Assembly: GCA_052084925.1 (NCBI GenBank)
Contig: JBQDEV010000001.1
Coordinates: 248,001 to 312,000 of the forward strand
DNA from: CmP2 sp052084925
Lineage (GTDB): Bacteria > Actinomycetota > Actinomycetes > Actinomycetales > Micrococcaceae
Length of the DNA: 64,000 nucleotides
Direction: 5' to 3'
Part shown: positions 17,141 through 24,985 of the stretch, piece by piece
Layout of the letters: every line of letters begins with the position of its first letter
Numbering within the stretch: the first letter of the stretch is position 1
Program-made: the position numbers and the translations under genes
Notes under the pieces: generated by a model
Told to the model about the DNA's origin: nothing
Database searches by the model: none
What the model saw: only the letters and a program-made list of their open reading frames with translations

Positions 17141-20100
17141 TCAGCTCAGGGTTGCGGCCCGTGCCCCGGCCGCCGCGCGTGTCCGTTCCGTGGCCTCGAC
17201 GTCGACCCGCAGGCCGGCGTCCGTGTCCTGGAGCACGACGCCGTAATCCCGCTCGGCCGCCGCACGAGTGGTGAAACCGTCCAGGACGTCGGCCAGCACC
17301 TTGTCGGGATCGCGGTCCCGCGGGTCACCGAAGCCGCCTCCGGAAGGAACCGTGATCTGTACGGAATCACCGGCTGCCAGCTGGCGTCCCGTGACCTTGG
17401 ACGGCCAGTGCTCTTCACCCTCGCGTCCCGGGTTCTTCACCAGCGAGGCGTTCAGACCGTCGTGTCCGCCGAAGGCGCCCCAGGGCACGTCGGAATCGTG
17501 ACGCTCCCCTTCACAGGTCACCACGGTGTCAGTCAGGAAGGTGTTCTCGCGGACGATGCCGATACCGCCGCGGAACTCACCGGCCGCGGCCGGTTCCGAG
17601 CGCAGCTCATAACGGTCGGTGCGCATCGGGAAGCGCCATTCCAGCTCCTCGATCGGGTTGTTGCGCGTGTTCGCGATGAGATTGTCCACGGAGTCTGGAC
17701 CGTCGGAGGTCTGCCGGGCGCCATAGGACCCTTCGTTGACCTCCAGATAGACCCAGTATTCTCCGGCGCGCACGTCCCAGCCCGAGTAGGACATGAAGTG
17801 GATGTGCGCGGAGTTTCCGGCCGTCACCCGCTCGGGAATGACCGGCGTCAGCGCCCGCAACGCCAGGTCGACCGCACGCTGTACCTGCGAGAACCGGGAG
17901 AAGGTCGCCGCCGGATAGGTGGGGTTGAAGATCGTGCCTTCGGGGGCGATCACCTTCAACGGCTTGAGCATGCCCTCGTTCTGCGGCACGAACACGGGGA
18001 AGGCCACCTCGTCCAGGAACATCATGCGCGTGATGAAGGTGAACGCCGAGACGGTGGTTCCCTCGAAGGCGCAGTTATAGGCGGTCGGCACCTGTTCGGA
18101 GGATCCGGTGAGATCGTAGGTGATCTCGTCCCCCTCGACGATGACCTTGACCTTGATCGGCAGCTTCTTGCCGTAGTTGCGGCCGTCGTCGTCGAGATAT
18201 CCGACCTCGGTCTCATAGGTGCCGTCGGGAATCTTCGCAATTTCCTGACGCAGCATCTTCTCCGAATAGTCGATCCAGGCTTGTCCCGATTCGCGAACCG
18301 CGTCGAATCCGTACCGTTCGATGAGGGCCAGATAGCGGGATTTCGCCAGCTCGCACGCCGCGATCATCGCCTGGAAGTCCCCCTCGTTGGAGGTGGGAGT
18401 GCGCGAGTTGTTCAGGATGTGACGGATCAGCGAGTCCTGCCGGACGCCCTTTTCGTAGATCTTGACGGCGCGGAAGATGGTGCCCTCGGACTGTACGTCC
18501 TGGATGTCCACCATCAGCCCGGAAAAGGCGCCGCCGTTGTCGATCAGCTGCCCCGAGGCGCCGGCGAAGCCGACTAGCGTGCCGTGATCGAAGATCGGCT
18601 CGATGATGGCGACGTCGGGCGAGTGAGTGGCCCCCAGATAGGGATCGTTGTGCAGGATCACGTCACCCTCGTGGATGTCGTCGCCGAGCACGGAGATCAC
18701 ACCCTTGACGATCTTCGGCATGGATCCCATGAACATTGGCGTGGAATCGGACTCCGCCAGCACGTTGCCGTCGCGGTCGAAGAGGCCCGCGCCCAAGTCC
18801 TCCGACTCACGGATGATCGAGGAATACGCCATCCGGAACAGCACCGAGGCCATTTCCTTGGCCGCGGAGTTCAGCGCTCCGCCGATGACGCGCATCAGAA
18901 TGGGCGTCGCCAGGGTCTCCTCCGAAGACTTACTTGCCGGGCAGTCGATGACGAGGTTTCCGGCCTCGTCCACGGTCACGGTGAACCCGGGCGGCACCAC
19001 CGTGGTGGAGTCATACTGCTCGACGATGGCGGGACCGACGAAGGTCGATCCGACGCCCAGCTTCTCGCGGTCGTAGAACGGCGTATCCACGGTCACGGCG
19101 GTACCGTCGCTGTCGAAGGTCACCGGACGCGTCTCTACCCATGCCTCGTCCAGGCCGCCGGTCGCGGTGGGAGTCGGGGTGGGGAGGTCGTCCATCACCG
19201 CGATGGCTTCCACGCGGATATTGATGACTTCGACGACGCCGTTGGCAAACCGGTGGCCGTACTCTTCGTAGTGCGCATCGTGGAACGCCGCTTCCACTTG
19301 GGCAACCCAGGCGTCATCAACGGGACCTTCCGGCACATCGAAACGGATCTCGTACCCCTGGCCCTCGTAGCGGGCGTCGGCGAGCCATCGCATGCGACGA
19401 CGATCTGCCGGCACGTTCTCGGCGTCGAGCTGGGCTTTCGCCTGTGCTTCGAGCCGGTCGAAGTGCCCCTGGATCTCGGCCGGCTTGGCATCGGCGATCT
19501 TGAATCGAGAGGTCGCGACAAACTCGTAGGATTCGTCGGTCGCCAACAGACCGGTGGCCGCGATGATACCCGGATGCGCCGGGATCAACACGTGCGGAAC
19601 CTCGAGCTCCGCAGCGATCTCGCAGGCGAACAACGCGCCCGCGCCTCCGGCTGCGACCAGCGTGAAATCGCGCGGATCGTATCCTCGACGCACCGAGTTC
19701 TGCTCGATGGCCTGCGTCATGCCGAACTTCTGGATCTGCAGCGCACCGAGGGCCGCTTCCTCGATGCTCATGTCCATCGTGTCTGCCAATTGTCCGACGG
19801 CAGACCGTGCCGCATCCAGGTCAAGGTCCATGCCGGATCCGGCGAGCATGCGCGTGGGGCGCATCCGTCCGAGGACGGCTTGAGCGTCGGTCGAGGTCGG
19901 CTGTGTTCCGCCCTTGCCATAACAGACGGGGCCCGGTGTCGCCCCGGCAGACTGTGGACCAACACGGAACACTCCACCCTCGTCGACATAGGCGATGGAG
20001 CCACCACCGGCGCCGATGGTGTCGATATCGACCATCGGCACCATCGCCTGATAGTCACCGATTTTCGTGTCGAGCAGATGACGCATCCGCAGCTCGCCCT

Positions 20101-21007
20101 GATAGGCGACACCGATATCTGCCGAGGTGCCGCCGATATCCAGCGTCACAACGTTCTCGAAGCCGGACTGCCGTCCTGCCCACATACCGCCGATCAGTCC
20201 GCCGACCGGCCCCGACATCATCAGGGTGACCGGGCGGATCGCGGCTTCCTTGATCGGCACCATTCCTCCGGAGGACTGCATCAGCAGGATCTCGCGCTGG
20301 TAGCCCATCGTCTCCACTTCGGCCTGCAAACGGTGCAGGTAGCGTGAAACCGTCGGTCCGACGAAAGCGTTGAGCGCCGTCGTCGAGAACCGCTCATACT
20401 CGCGGTACAAGGGAACGATCTCGTGGGAGAGCGAGAGGTACGCCTCGGGAAATTCTTCCTTCACGATGGCACCAATGCGCCGCTCATGGTCCGGATTCAG
20501 ATACGAGTGCAGCAGGCAGACGGCAATCGCTTCCACCCCGGCAGCTTTGAGCTGACGAACCTTGTCCCGCACCTCATCCTCGTCCAGCGGAATCAGCACA
20601 TCGCCGTCCGGGGCGGTGATCCGCTCTTTGACCGTCAAACGGTGGCGGCGCTTGACCAAGGGGTGAGTCTGCCAGGGCAGATCCTGCTGCAGCGAGAAGT
20701 TGTAGGGCTTCTTGTGGCGAGCGATGTGCAGGATGTCCCGGAATCCCTCGGTGGTGATCATGCCGACCTCGGCGCCGCGATGCGTCAGCGCCGTATTAGT
20801 CGCCACCGTCGTACCGTGGACCAGCTGGTCCACTTCAGACAGAGAGATGCCGGCCTTCTGGCTGAGTCGCTTCAGCCCATCGATCACGGCTTCCGAGGGA
20901 TCATGTGGCGTGGAGGGGACCTTTTCGACCACTGCTTCGCGATGTTCGTCATCCGAATAGTAGAGGTCAGTGAAGGTTCCACCGACGTCGACACCAATGC
21001 GTTTCAT
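17141..21007 (-). CDS. Fused HyuA-HyuB ATP-dependent hydantoinase (N-methylhydantoinase type)
   Basis: A 1288-residue cytosolic enzyme. Residues 1 to about 690 are HyuA (actin-like ATPase fold: 'IGVDVGGTFTDLYY', 'HGTTVATNTALTHRG', 'VTLDIGGTSADIGV', 'AGGAGALFACEIA'), and about 700 to the end are HyuB ('ILMRVIGGALNSAAKEMA', 'HNDPYLGATHSPDVAI', 'PSGGGFGDP'). ATP-dependent N-methylhydantoin amidohydrolase usually has these as two proteins; 5-oxoprolinase has them fused. The partner gene encodes N-carbamoylsarcosine amidase, whose substrate is exactly the product of N-methylhydantoinase, so that reaction is preferred over 5-oxoprolinase or caprolactamase. The ATG at 21007 follows GGAAGGAAG with a 6-base gap; a 9-codon upstream extension is rejected. 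Confidence 0.85.
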   Translation of the reverse strand: MKRIGVDVGGTFTDLYYSDDEHREAVVEKVPSTPHDPSEAVIDGLKRLSQKAGISLSEVDQLVHGTTVATNTALTHRGAEVGMITTEGFRDILHIARHKKPYNFSLQQDLPWQTHPLVKRRHRLTVKERITAPDGDVLIPLDEDEVRDKVRQLKAAGVEAIAVCLLHSYLNPDHERRIGAIVKEEFPEAYLSLSHEIVPLYREYERFSTTALNAFVGPTVSRYLHRLQAEVETMGYQREILLMQSSGGMVPIKEAAIRPVTLMMSGPVGGLIGGMWAGRQSGFENVVTLDIGGTSADIGVAYQGELRMRHLLDTKIGDYQAMVPMVDIDTIGAGGGSIAYVDEGGVFRVGPQSAGATPGPVCYGKGGTQPTSTDAQAVLGRMRPTRMLAGSGMDLDLDAARSAVGQLADTMDMSIEEAALGALQIQKFGMTQAIEQNSVRRGYDPRDFTLVAAGGAGALFACEIAAELEVPHVLIPAHPGIIAATGLLATDESYEFVATSRFKIADAKPAEIQGHFDRLEAQAKAQLDAENVPADRRRMRWLADARYEGQGYEIRFDVPEGPVDDAWVAQVEAAFHDAHYEEYGHRFANGVVEVINIRVEAIAVMDDLPTPTPTATGGLDEAWVETRPVTFDSDGTAVTVDTPFYDREKLGVGSTFVGPAIVEQYDSTTVVPPGFTVTVDEAGNLVIDCPASKSSEETLATPILMRVIGGALNSAAKEMASVLFRMAYSSIIRESEDLGAGLFDRDGNVLAESDSTPMFMGSMPKIVKGVISVLGDDIHEGDVILHNDPYLGATHSPDVAIIEPIFDHGTLVGFAGASGQLIDNGGAFSGLMVDIQDVQSEGTIFRAVKIYEKGVRQDSLIRHILNNSRTPTSNEGDFQAMIAACELAKSRYLALIERYGFDAVRESGQAWIDYSEKMLRQEIAKIPDGTYETEVGYLDDDGRNYGKKLPIKVKVIVEGDEITYDLTGSSEQVPTAYNCAFEGTTVSAFTFITRMMFLDEVAFPVFVPQNEGMLKPLKVIAPEGTIFNPTYPAATFSRFSQVQRAVDLALRALTPVIPERVTAGNSAHIHFMSYSGWDVRAGEYWVYLEVNEGSYGARQTSDGPDSVDNLIANTRNNPIEELEWRFPMRTDRYELRSEPAAAGEFRGGIGIVRENTFLTDTVVTCEGERHDSDVPWGAFGGHDGLNASLVKNPGREGEEHWPSKVTGRQLAAGDSVQITVPSGGGFGDPRDRDPDKVLADVLDGFTTRAAAERDYGVVLQDTDAGLRVDVEATERTRAAAGARAATLS

Positions 21008-21156
21008 GAGATGCTTCCTTCCGTGGCGTTGCATCCTGAGCCGCCAGCTGTTGAGGCGACGCTCTCGAATGCGAACGAGGGTTGGTTGTCAGCGTGAGGC
21101 TGGCGAAAAAGCTGGATCGGCCTCATGTCCATGGCCCATCCCGTTGCTTTCCGATC

Positions 21157-21220
21157 AATCTAGTTGCTTGCAAAGCAACCCACAAGGGTTTTTCGCCAGT
21201 TTTTGTGACTCTTCTCACGA
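21157..21220 (-). promoter_or_regulatory. Promoter and operators of the hydantoinase gene
   Basis: Reading leftward: an inverted repeat TCGTGA-N6-TCACAA (21220-21203), 17 bases, a TTGTGG -35 box (21185-21180), a 17-base spacer that is itself a palindrome (GTTGCTT/AAGCAAC), then a TAGATT -10 box (21162-21157). The same elements with the same spacings occur upstream of the N-carbamoylsarcosine amidase gene, so one regulator probably controls both. Confidence 0.75.
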
Positions 21221-21283
21221 CTGGAACATGCCCGTAGCACGCAGGAAACATCCGGGCCGAAACGGGCCTCAGGCACGACGAAT

Positions 21284-21324
21284 GCACCTTCCCCGACCGC
21301 GCATCTACGCAGCGAAGAAGGTGC
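21284..21324 (-). terminator. Hairpin after the MHS transporter gene
   Basis: GCACCTTC and GAAGGTGC are perfect 8-base arms around a 25-base loop, starting 19 bases past the transporter stop (21343). There is no T-run and the loop is long, so confidence is modest. Confidence 0.4.
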
Positions 21325-21342
21325 CGTCGTCGGCGTCAGAGA

Positions 21343-22749
21343 CTAGACGCCCTGAGTCTTGCCAGGCGCAGTGATCGCCCCCTCATCGGCCCCGACACCC
21401 AGGGCGCGACCCCGCGTTTCCGGGAGGAGGAGTGCGGCACAGAACGATCCGATCGCGATCACGGACAGATAAATGGCAGGGGCATAGGCCAGACCCGTCG
21501 CATCGATCAGCCAGGTGGCCACGAAGGGCGCCGTGCCACCGAAAATCGCGTAGCTGACGTTGTAGGTGACAGCCGAGGCGGTGTACCGCACCTTCGTCGG
21601 GAAGACCTCGGTCAACAGAACAGCGGTGACGACGTTTGCCATAACCGCGCCCAGCATGATCATCAACTGACCCACCAGCGCCCCGGCGAACGTCTCATTG
21701 GCGGCGATCAAATACCCGGGCACTGCCGTGAGGATGAGGAGAATCGCCGACGTGAGCATCGCCTTGCGCCGTCCGATACGGTCGCAGATCACTCCCATGA
21801 GAGGGGCCATCGCGGCGGCAGCCACGAGAGCGATCACATTGGAGAACAGGACCGACGCCGCATCGAGCCCCACCACTTCGCGCAGGAATGTCGTCATATA
21901 GGTGGAGAAAATGTAGAACGACAACGCCGTCAGAGCGATATAACCGCCCAGAATGAGCATCGGTCGCCCCTGCTCCGACAACGTGCGGCGCAATGGTGCA
22001 TGCTCTGCAGCTTCCGCGCCCGACTCCGAGATCTCCTTGAACATCGGAGACTCCGACAGGCGACGTCGAATCCAAAACGCGATCAGCCCCAGAGGTGCCG
22101 CCAACAGGAAGGGGATACGCCATCCCCAGTCGTTCATCGCCTGCTCACTGAGCCCCGCGGCGAGCAAATAGCTCAAGAGCGCAGCCATGGCGAACGCGAA
22201 GAAGGTTGCCGTTGGCATGGCCGATCCCCAGCGGGCGCGCTGATGCGCGGGAGCATGCTCGATCACATACGTCACCGCACCGGCATATTCGCCGCCGGCC
22301 GAGAAACCTTGCACACAGCGCGCGACGGTCAGCAAGAGCGCCGCCCAGATCCCCATGGTTTCGTACCCGGGAAGCAGGCCAATGGCCGCCGTTGAGACGG
22401 ACATGATGATCACCGTGATGATGAGCACCCGCTTGCGGCCGATCTTGTCACCCAACATGCCGAAGAAGGCGCCACCCAGGGGACGCAGTGCAAAGGCGAC
22501 GGCGAACACGGCGAACGTCTGCAACAGACCGACCACCGCCGATTCAGACTGAAAGAAGGTCGTGGCAATGATGGGAGCCATGAACCCGTAAACGGCGAAA
22601 TCAAACCATTCCACGACGGTGCCGGCGAAGCCGGCAAACGTCACTCGTCTCAGCGTTCGCGGCGAGGCAGCGGGTTCTGCGCCACCAGAGGGGTCCTGTT
22701 CAACGCGCCTTGGGTGTGCTCGCTCGTGAAGCTCGTGTGATTGTTCCAT
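21343..22749 (-). CDS. MHS-family (proline/betaine-type) MFS transporter
   Basis: A 468-residue, 12-helix proton symporter of the metabolite:H+ symport branch. It shows 'GTVVEWFDFAVYG' in helix 1, 'RPLGGAFFGMLGDKIGRKR' in loop 2-3 and 'QGFSAGGEYAGAVTYVIEHA' in helix 5. It lies between the two enzymes of the N-methylhydantoin route on the same strand, so it is a good candidate for uptake of creatinine, N-methylhydantoin, carbamoylsarcosine or a related betaine-like compound. A terminator separates it from the amidase gene upstream. No strong promoter was seen in the short remaining gap; GGATG is the only ribosome-site-like sequence before the ATG. Confidence 0.85.
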   Translation of the reverse strand: MEQSHELHERAHPRRVEQDPSGGAEPAASPRTLRRVTFAGFAGTVVEWFDFAVYGFMAPIIATTFFQSESAVVGLLQTFAVFAVAFALRPLGGAFFGMLGDKIGRKRVLIITVIIMSVSTAAIGLLPGYETMGIWAALLLTVARCVQGFSAGGEYAGAVTYVIEHAPAHQRARWGSAMPTATFFAFAMAALLSYLLAAGLSEQAMNDWGWRIPFLLAAPLGLIAFWIRRRLSESPMFKEISESGAEAAEHAPLRRTLSEQGRPMLILGGYIALTALSFYIFSTYMTTFLREVVGLDAASVLFSNVIALVAAAAMAPLMGVICDRIGRRKAMLTSAILLILTAVPGYLIAANETFAGALVGQLMIMLGAVMANVVTAVLLTEVFPTKVRYTASAVTYNVSYAIFGGTAPFVATWLIDATGLAYAPAIYLSVIAIGSFCAALLLPETRGRALGVGADEGAITAPGKTQGV

Positions 22750-22808
22750 TGCTTTGCATCCGTTCTGCGGGGTGACTGCACCGAGTCCAAGACCTGGGCT
22801 CGACTAAA

Positions 22809-22861
22809 AATGGCGGGTCACCGGCGCCGATCTCATCGATCGGCACTGGCAACCCGCCATT
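22809..22861 (-). terminator. Rho-independent terminator of the carbamoylsarcosine amidase gene
   Basis: AATGGCGGGT and ACCCGCCATT form a perfect 10-base stem enclosing a second GCCGAT/ATCGGC stem. In the minus direction it is followed by TTTAG, extending a run of T residues. It starts 32 bases beyond the stop at 22894. Confidence 0.8.
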
Positions 22862-22893
22862 GGGTTTGAACGTTTCACTGAAGGAGCAGACGC

Positions 22894-23679
22894 TCAGGCG
22901 TCGACCGGAACCGTGTTCTTCGCATCGAAGTCGACCTCAATCTGCGGGTCGGGGCTCGGCTTCGGAACGGTTTCGCCGAACTGCGGCATGGTGTTGAGGT
23001 AGTTCAGCACCTCCGCCAGGGGCTCAACATCGCCGAACTTGGAGTCAATATCAAAGAGATTCCACTGCACCACACCGGGTACGCGATCACCGATGGCTTC
23101 CTTGACCAGAATCGGACGATATCCATAGGCCAGGGCATCTTCGGCCGTATGGCGCACACATCCGGCTGCGGTGCAGCCCGTGATGATCAGGGTGTCAATG
23201 TGGTTGGCCGCCAGGAAGAGCTGCAAATCGGTACCGGGGAATGCCGATGCCCGACGCTTCTCCAACACGATGTCGTTGCCCTCCGGGGCAATCCGGTCGT
23301 CGATCTGCGCCCAGTATGAGTCCGCAGGCAGCGACTCGACGGGAATCTTGGAGTGCCACAGACCCATGTCGTTCGGGACGGACGAGTCCGTGATCTCGTA
23401 GACGTTCGTCGTGTAGAAGATCGGCACCCCTTTCGCACGAGCGGCGGTGTTGACCTGCTGAATCGCATCGATCAGTCCGTCGACACCTCGACAGGTGAAC
23501 GGGTGGCCCTCACGCGTCCAGGCATTCGCCATATCGATGTGCACGATCGCCGGACGGTTGCCGTAGCCGACACGGCGCTTGAAACCGCGCTTGTAGTACT
23601 CTTCGGCACCGACTTTGAAGACCTTGTCCAGCAGGACCTCGAGCTGTGCTTCGAGCTCTTCGGGAGTTTCTTCAGACAT
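22894..23679 (-). CDS. N-carbamoylsarcosine amidase (isochorismatase-like cysteine hydrolase)
   Basis: Hydrolyses N-carbamoylsarcosine to sarcosine, ammonia and CO2, the last step of creatinine breakdown by way of N-methylhydantoin. The protein is 261 residues, close to the 264 of the Arthrobacter enzyme. The triad is Asp49 ('VHIDMANAW'), Lys141 ('VLEKRRASAF') and Cys174 ('GCTAAGCVRHTA'), two to three residues below the published 51/144/177. The stretch 'YYKRGFKRRVGYGNRPAIVH' is also typical of that enzyme. I choose the ATG at 23679 because AAGGAGGA lies 6 bases upstream; the ATG at 23685 would touch it. It has its own promoter and faces an IclR regulator. Other isochorismatase-like amidases are possible but the fused hydantoinase nearby supports this call. 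Confidence 0.88.
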   Translation of the reverse strand: MSEETPEELEAQLEVLLDKVFKVGAEEYYKRGFKRRVGYGNRPAIVHIDMANAWTREGHPFTCRGVDGLIDAIQQVNTAARAKGVPIFYTTNVYEITDSSVPNDMGLWHSKIPVESLPADSYWAQIDDRIAPEGNDIVLEKRRASAFPGTDLQLFLAANHIDTLIITGCTAAGCVRHTAEDALAYGYRPILVKEAIGDRVPGVVQWNLFDIDSKFGDVEPLAEVLNYLNTMPQFGETVPKPSPDPQIEVDFDAKNTVPVDA

Positions 23680-23733
23680 GTTCATTCCTCCTTGAGTCGC
23701 GGAATTGACCCGCCGCTATGTTGCTGTGCCATC

Positions 23734-23797
23734 AATTTAGTTTCTTTCCCAGCAACCCACAACCCCTTGACCCAGAAATCCGTGATTCGTATCACGG
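23734..23797 (-). promoter_or_regulatory. Promoter and operators of the carbamoylsarcosine amidase gene
   Basis: Reading leftward: CCGTGAT-N4-ATCACGG (23797-23780), 17 bases, a TTGTGG -35 box (23762-23757), a 17-base spacer with a degenerate GTTGCT/AGAAAC repeat, then a TAAATT -10 box (23739-23734). The palindrome lies about 75 bases upstream of the divergent IclR gene, so that protein could control both directions. Confidence 0.75.
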
Positions 23798-23871
23798 CGG
23801 AAACAAACCAGTAGCATGGGTGAAGCATTCGCCCCCCTGGCGACAGAGCCACGATCGACTGGAGGACAGCC

Positions 23872-24663
23872 GTGACCGAACGCTCCACCCCCGCACCGCA
23901 AGGTGCCGCAGCGTCGCTACTCAACGGCCTAAATGTCCTCGAAGCGTTCACGCCGGCACACCCCGTCCTCGGCGTCACGGAGATTTCCGAACGCGTCGGA
24001 CTCCATAAGTCGACGGTGTCGCGCATGCTCCAAGGATTCGCCGAGGCAGGGTACGTCCAGCGAGACGAAACCACCGGACGCTACCGCCTCGGACTGGGGC
24101 TGCTGGGACTCGCCGCACCTCTACTCGCCGACCTCGACGTCCGCCGCGCAGCCCTGCCACATCTGGAGCGTCTCACGGAGGCCACCGGTGAAACTTCGGG
24201 CCTGTCGCTGTGGAACGGGACCGAAGCCGTGGTGGTCGAACAAGTCGACAGCCCGCATCAGGTGAAACACTCCGCGCATATCGGCACCCGCTACAACCGC
24301 TGGGCTTCCTCCTCGGTCCGCGTCTTCCTCTCCACCATGGACATCGACCAGGTCCATGCTCTCGTTGCTTCGGGCGACATCATCGTCTCCGATCACGATC
24401 GCGAGAACGGCGGGTTCGCTGCCCCCGAAGAGCATCTGCGGCAGGTCCATGACGACAATCTGGCCATCAACGACGGCCAGACGACCTACGAAGAATTCGG
24501 TGTGTCCACTGCGATTCACGACTACCGCGGCCGCCTCGCGGGCTGCATCACGGTCTCTGCACCACGTTCCCGAGTCCAGCACCTGGAACTCAAAGATCTC
24601 TTGGTCGACTCCGTGCGAGCCGCCGCCACAGCGGTGTCAGCGCGCCTCGGCGACGAGGCCTAA
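23872..24663 (+). CDS. IclR-family regulator of the hydantoin module
   Basis: A 263-residue regulator. The N-terminal winged HTH spans about residues 18-80 ('LGVTEISERVGLHKSTVSRM'), and the rest is the IclR effector domain ('ATGETSGLSLWNGTEAVVVE', 'INDGQTTYEEFGVSTAI', ending near 'AGCITVSAP'). The GTG at 23872 follows GGAGGA with a 5-base gap. It diverges from the carbamoylsarcosine amidase gene, and a palindrome found in that shared region also stands before the hydantoinase gene. It is therefore the obvious regulator of both. Whether it activates or represses is unknown; palindrome placement just upstream of -35 would suit activation. Confidence 0.87.
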   Translation: MTERSTPAPQGAAASLLNGLNVLEAFTPAHPVLGVTEISERVGLHKSTVSRMLQGFAEAGYVQRDETTGRYRLGLGLLGLAAPLLADLDVRRAALPHLERLTEATGETSGLSLWNGTEAVVVEQVDSPHQVKHSAHIGTRYNRWASSSVRVFLSTMDIDQVHALVASGDIIVSDHDRENGGFAAPEEHLRQVHDDNLAINDGQTTYEEFGVSTAIHDYRGRLAGCITVSAPRSRVQHLELKDLLVDSVRAAATAVSARLGDEA

Positions 24664-24985
24664 GCACCACGCCAACGAGGGATACTCGCGTCACCCCTCG
24701 AGCAATCTAAGCTCCCACCCGCCCTGCACTCTCAGGAGTACTCGGGCACCAAGGGGACTAGCGTTGCTCAACCTTTCCCGTTGCACCGGCTGAACCTCGC
24801 GGACAGGTGAGGGTAATTCAGCACGACTTCACTCCTCCACAGAGCCCTCTTGTGGACAATTTTGGCCACCCTTGTCGGAAATCTGTGGATAAAACGTCTG
24901 TACCATTTTTTGCGCATCAGTTATACTAAAGTTGTCGCAGTAATTAGTACTGTAGTTCCGGTTACGGGTTGAGGAGGTGGCGCGC
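24664..24985. other. Intergenic region before the DUF222 gene
   Basis: 322 bases without a gene. A CGAGGG/CCCTCG hairpin (24676-24700) may end the IclR transcript. TGTGGACAA (24851-24859) and TGTGGATAA (24884-24892) match DnaA boxes in the same orientation, 33 bases apart. A TATACT -10-like box (24922-24927) and a CAGTA-N5-TACTG repeat (24938-24952) precede the next gene. Confidence 0.55.

Larger units (their letters stand above)
21008..21342. other. Intergenic region between the hydantoinase and an MHS transporter
   Basis: 335 bases with no gene. It holds the hydantoinase leader (about 140 bases), the promoter and operator at 21157-21220 and a hairpin at 21284-21324 that may end the transporter transcript. 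Confidence 0.7.
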
